From positions 1 through 7,584 of the forward strand of contig SKKR01000500.1 in the NCBI GenBank assembly GCA_007123655.1: a stretch of DNA of 7,584 nt, read 5' to 3'. Positions 5,981 to 7,584 of this stretch are shown piece by piece. Position numbers and translations under genes: made by a program. How positions within the stretch are numbered: position 1 is the stretch's first letter; every line of letters starts with the position of its first letter. The DNA is from Thermomicrobiaceae bacterium (GTDB taxonomy: Bacteria > Chloroflexota > Chloroflexia > Thermomicrobiales > Thermomicrobiaceae). Under the pieces are notes generated by a model that was not told where the DNA came from, ran no database searches, and worked only from the letters and a program-made list of their open reading frames with translations.

Positions 5981-6736
5981 ATGTCAGGCAACGACGAGAA
6001 GCGTTCGGCCATCGTCACGGGAGCCGTCCGCGGGATCGGGCGAGCGACCGCGCTGAAACTCGGACAACAGGGGTATCAGGTCGTGGTCAACTTCCGGACG
6101 GATCCGGGACCTGCCGGCGAGGTAGTTGAAGAAATCGAAAACGGGGGCGGAACGGCGACCGCGATCCAGGCTGATGTCACCGACGGTGAAGCCGCCGGAT
6201 CGCTGGTCGAAGAAACGGTCAATACGTTCGGGCGGCTCGACGTCCTGGTGAACAACGCGGGCATAACCCGGGACACCCTGATGATGCGGATGAAGGAAGA
6301 GGACTTCGACGCGGTGATCGAGGCCAACCTTCGCAGTGTGTTCATCTGCTCCAAGGCGGCAATGCGGCCCATGATGCGCCAGCGATACGGACGCATCGTC
6401 AACCTGTCTTCCGTGGTAGGCCAGGTCGGGAATGCCGGACAGGTGAACTACGCCGCTTCCAAGGCCGGGATCATCGGTGTCACCAAGTCGATGGCCAAGG
6501 AAGTCGGCTCCCGCGGGATCACGGTGAATGCCGTGGCACCGGGCTTTATCGAGACTCGACTGACAGACGCGATCCCGGAGGACTTTCAACAGGCCGCCCT
6601 CCAGCAGATTCCGCTAGGCCGGTTCGGCAATCCCGAGGATGTCGCCGAGGCAATCGCGTTTCTCGCGTCCCCGGGTGCCGCGTACATAACCGGGGCAGTG
6701 CTACCGATCGACGGTGGTCTGTTCATGGCAAGCTAA
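5981..6736 (+). CDS. fabG: 3-oxoacyl-ACP reductase (SDR family)
   Basis: Seen: 251 residues of classical short-chain dehydrogenase/reductase layout. TGAVRGIG (13-20) is the nucleotide-binding glycine motif, NNAG is at 91-94, and the catalytic tetrad is Asn116, Ser144, Tyr157 and Lys161 (YAASK). PGFIETRLT and a C-terminal IDGGLFM follow, as in FabG. Known: FabG reduces 3-oxoacyl-ACP to 3-hydroxyacyl-ACP, usually with NADPH. The SDR fold is used by many other enzymes, but the position after fabD and the FabG-like C-terminus make this assignment firm. ATG 5981 is chosen over GTG 5960 because AGGGAAGGGA (5964-5973) sits at proper distance before it. A 69-bp gap separates it from fabD. acpP, the usual next gene, is not found after it. 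Confidence 0.94.
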   Translation: MSGNDEKRSAIVTGAVRGIGRATALKLGQQGYQVVVNFRTDPGPAGEVVEEIENGGGTATAIQADVTDGEAAGSLVEETVNTFGRLDVLVNNAGITRDTLMMRMKEEDFDAVIEANLRSVFICSKAAMRPMMRQRYGRIVNLSSVVGQVGNAGQVNYAASKAGIIGVTKSMAKEVGSRGITVNAVAPGFIETRLTDAIPEDFQQAALQQIPLGRFGNPEDVAEAIAFLASPGAAYITGAVLPIDGGLFMAS

Positions 6737-6739
6737 GGA
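6735..6739 (+). promoter_or_regulatory. accC ribosome site overlapping the fabG stop codon
   Basis: AAGGA begins on the last two bases of the fabG TAA stop and ends six bases before the accC GTG. Ribosomes finishing fabG would be placed directly on the accC start, which argues for translational coupling and supports the GTG start. Confidence 0.65.
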
Positions 6740-6745
6740 CGGTCC

Positions 6746-7584
6746 GTGTTCCGGAAGATCCTGATCGCCAACCGCGGAGAGATTGCACTCCGGATACTGC
6801 GCGCATGCCGGGAACTTGGAATTCGCTCGGTGATCGCTTATTCGGAAGCGGACCGGGAGTCGCTGCCGGTACTGCTGGCCGATGAAGCCGTCTGTATCGG
6901 CCCGGCACCATCGGTTCGAAGCTACAACAGCATCTCCGCGGTTATCAGTGCCGCCACGATCACCGGCTGCGACGCGCTTCACCCCGGCTATGGATTTCTG
7001 GCGGAAAACGCATCCCTTGCCGAGATTTGCAGGGACTGTGGGATCACCTTCATTGGTCCCCGTCCGGAAGTCATGCAGGAGATGAGCGACAAGGCGACTG
7101 CTCGCCGGATTATGAACCGGCACGGTCTGCCGATCGTCCCGGGCACGGAAGCCCCGGTCCATGACGTCCAGCGGGCAATCGAAGAGGCGGACCGCATCGG
7201 CTATCCGGTTGTCATCAAGGCGATCGCTGGCGGCGGCGGCCGCGGGATGCGAGTCGCCAACGACGAGCGCGAACTGATGAAACTGCTTCCGCTGGCGCAG
7301 ACGGAAGCCCAGTCAGCCTTCGGTGACCGCGGCGTGTATCTGGAACGCTTTCTGGACAGTCCCCGCCACATCGAAGTTCAGGTCCTCGGTGACGAGCACG
7401 ATCGGGTAATCTCCCTCGGAGAACGTGACTGTTCACTCCAGCGGCGTTACCAGAAACTGGTCGAGGAATCTCCGGCGCCGAACATCACGAAAAAACTCCG
7501 GGACAACCTGGCCAAAGCGGCGGTGCGTGGAGCGAAGGCGATCCACTACACCGGGGCGGGAACGGTTGAGTTCCTGGTTGACAG
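6746..7584 (+). CDS. accC: Acetyl-CoA carboxylase, biotin carboxylase subunit (3' end cut by the window)
   Basis: Seen: 279 residues from GTG 6746, still open at the window end; full-length AccC is about 450 residues. The start FRKILIANRGEIALRIL is the family signature. HPGYGFLAEN (79-88), Lys116 in SDKATAR, Lys158 in YPVVIKA, the ATP-grasp glycine loop GGGGRGM (162-168), His208 in SPRHIE, QRRYQKLVEE (232-241) and Glu275 in GTVEF match the ATP- and bicarbonate-handling residues of the E. coli enzyme. Known: AccC carboxylates biotin on AccB using ATP and bicarbonate, the first half of malonyl-CoA formation. Pyruvate, propionyl-CoA and other biotin carboxylases share this domain. The adjacent fab genes favour acetyl-CoA carboxylase, but a longer fused protein cannot be excluded because the C-terminus is not visible. 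It starts 9 bp after fabG. Confidence 0.88.
   Translation, partial: MFRKILIANRGEIALRILRACRELGIRSVIAYSEADRESLPVLLADEAVCIGPAPSVRSYNSISAVISAATITGCDALHPGYGFLAENASLAEICRDCGITFIGPRPEVMQEMSDKATARRIMNRHGLPIVPGTEAPVHDVQRAIEEADRIGYPVVIKAIAGGGGRGMRVANDERELMKLLPLAQTEAQSAFGDRGVYLERFLDSPRHIEVQVLGDEHDRVISLGERDCSLQRRYQKLVEESPAPNITKKLRDNLAKAAVRGAKAIHYTGAGTVEFLVD

Overview
The window is a GC-rich, densely coded bacterial segment. It has three parts: a tandem pair of GT-C type membrane glycosyltransferases (about 1-2572), a short divergent regulatory region with a previously overlooked small gene (about 2573-3038), and the front of a fatty-acid-synthesis gene cluster (3039-7584, running off the right edge). The organism is a bacterium. 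Frequent GTG starts, high GC, a four-cysteine L32 and bacterial PIG-V-like proteins would suit Chloroflexota or another GC-rich Gram-positive-related lineage, but this is an impression and not a demonstrated assignment.

Left part: two consecutive + strand genes encode paralogous multi-pass membrane proteins of 408 and 419 residues. They resemble the bacterial PIG-V/Gpi18-like mannosyltransferases (COG5542-type). They share an RWDSGWYL segment, an IAFFP segment and a YHARRGQW segment, and probably arose by tandem duplication. A 75-bp spacer between them contains a stable-looking hairpin.

Middle: a 48-residue, extremely basic protein is encoded on the minus strand at 2584-2730. It is convergent with the second glycosyltransferase gene (11 bp between stops) and divergent from yceD. 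Its start is set by a near-perfect Shine-Dalgarno sequence. The 308-bp space between it and yceD carries two divergent extended -10 promoters with almost the same core (TGCTATAC + A or T), each overlapped by a dyad.

Right part: yceD (DUF177) - rpmF (L32) - fabH - fabD - fabG - accC, all on the + strand. This is the widespread yceD-rpmF-fab order, but plsX is missing between rpmF and fabH, and accC stands where acpP would usually follow fabG. FabD and FabH supply malonyl-ACP and the first condensation, FabG carries out the first reduction, and AccC is the biotin carboxylase subunit that starts malonyl-CoA supply. fabH/fabD overlap by 8 bp and fabG/accC are 9 bp apart, indicating one transcript and probable translational coupling. 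All catalytic residues I could check are present.

I see no mobile element, CRISPR array, rRNA or tRNA gene. Nothing here amounts to a clearly new system. The items most worth following up are the small basic protein with its divergent promoter region and the duplicated glycosyltransferases.
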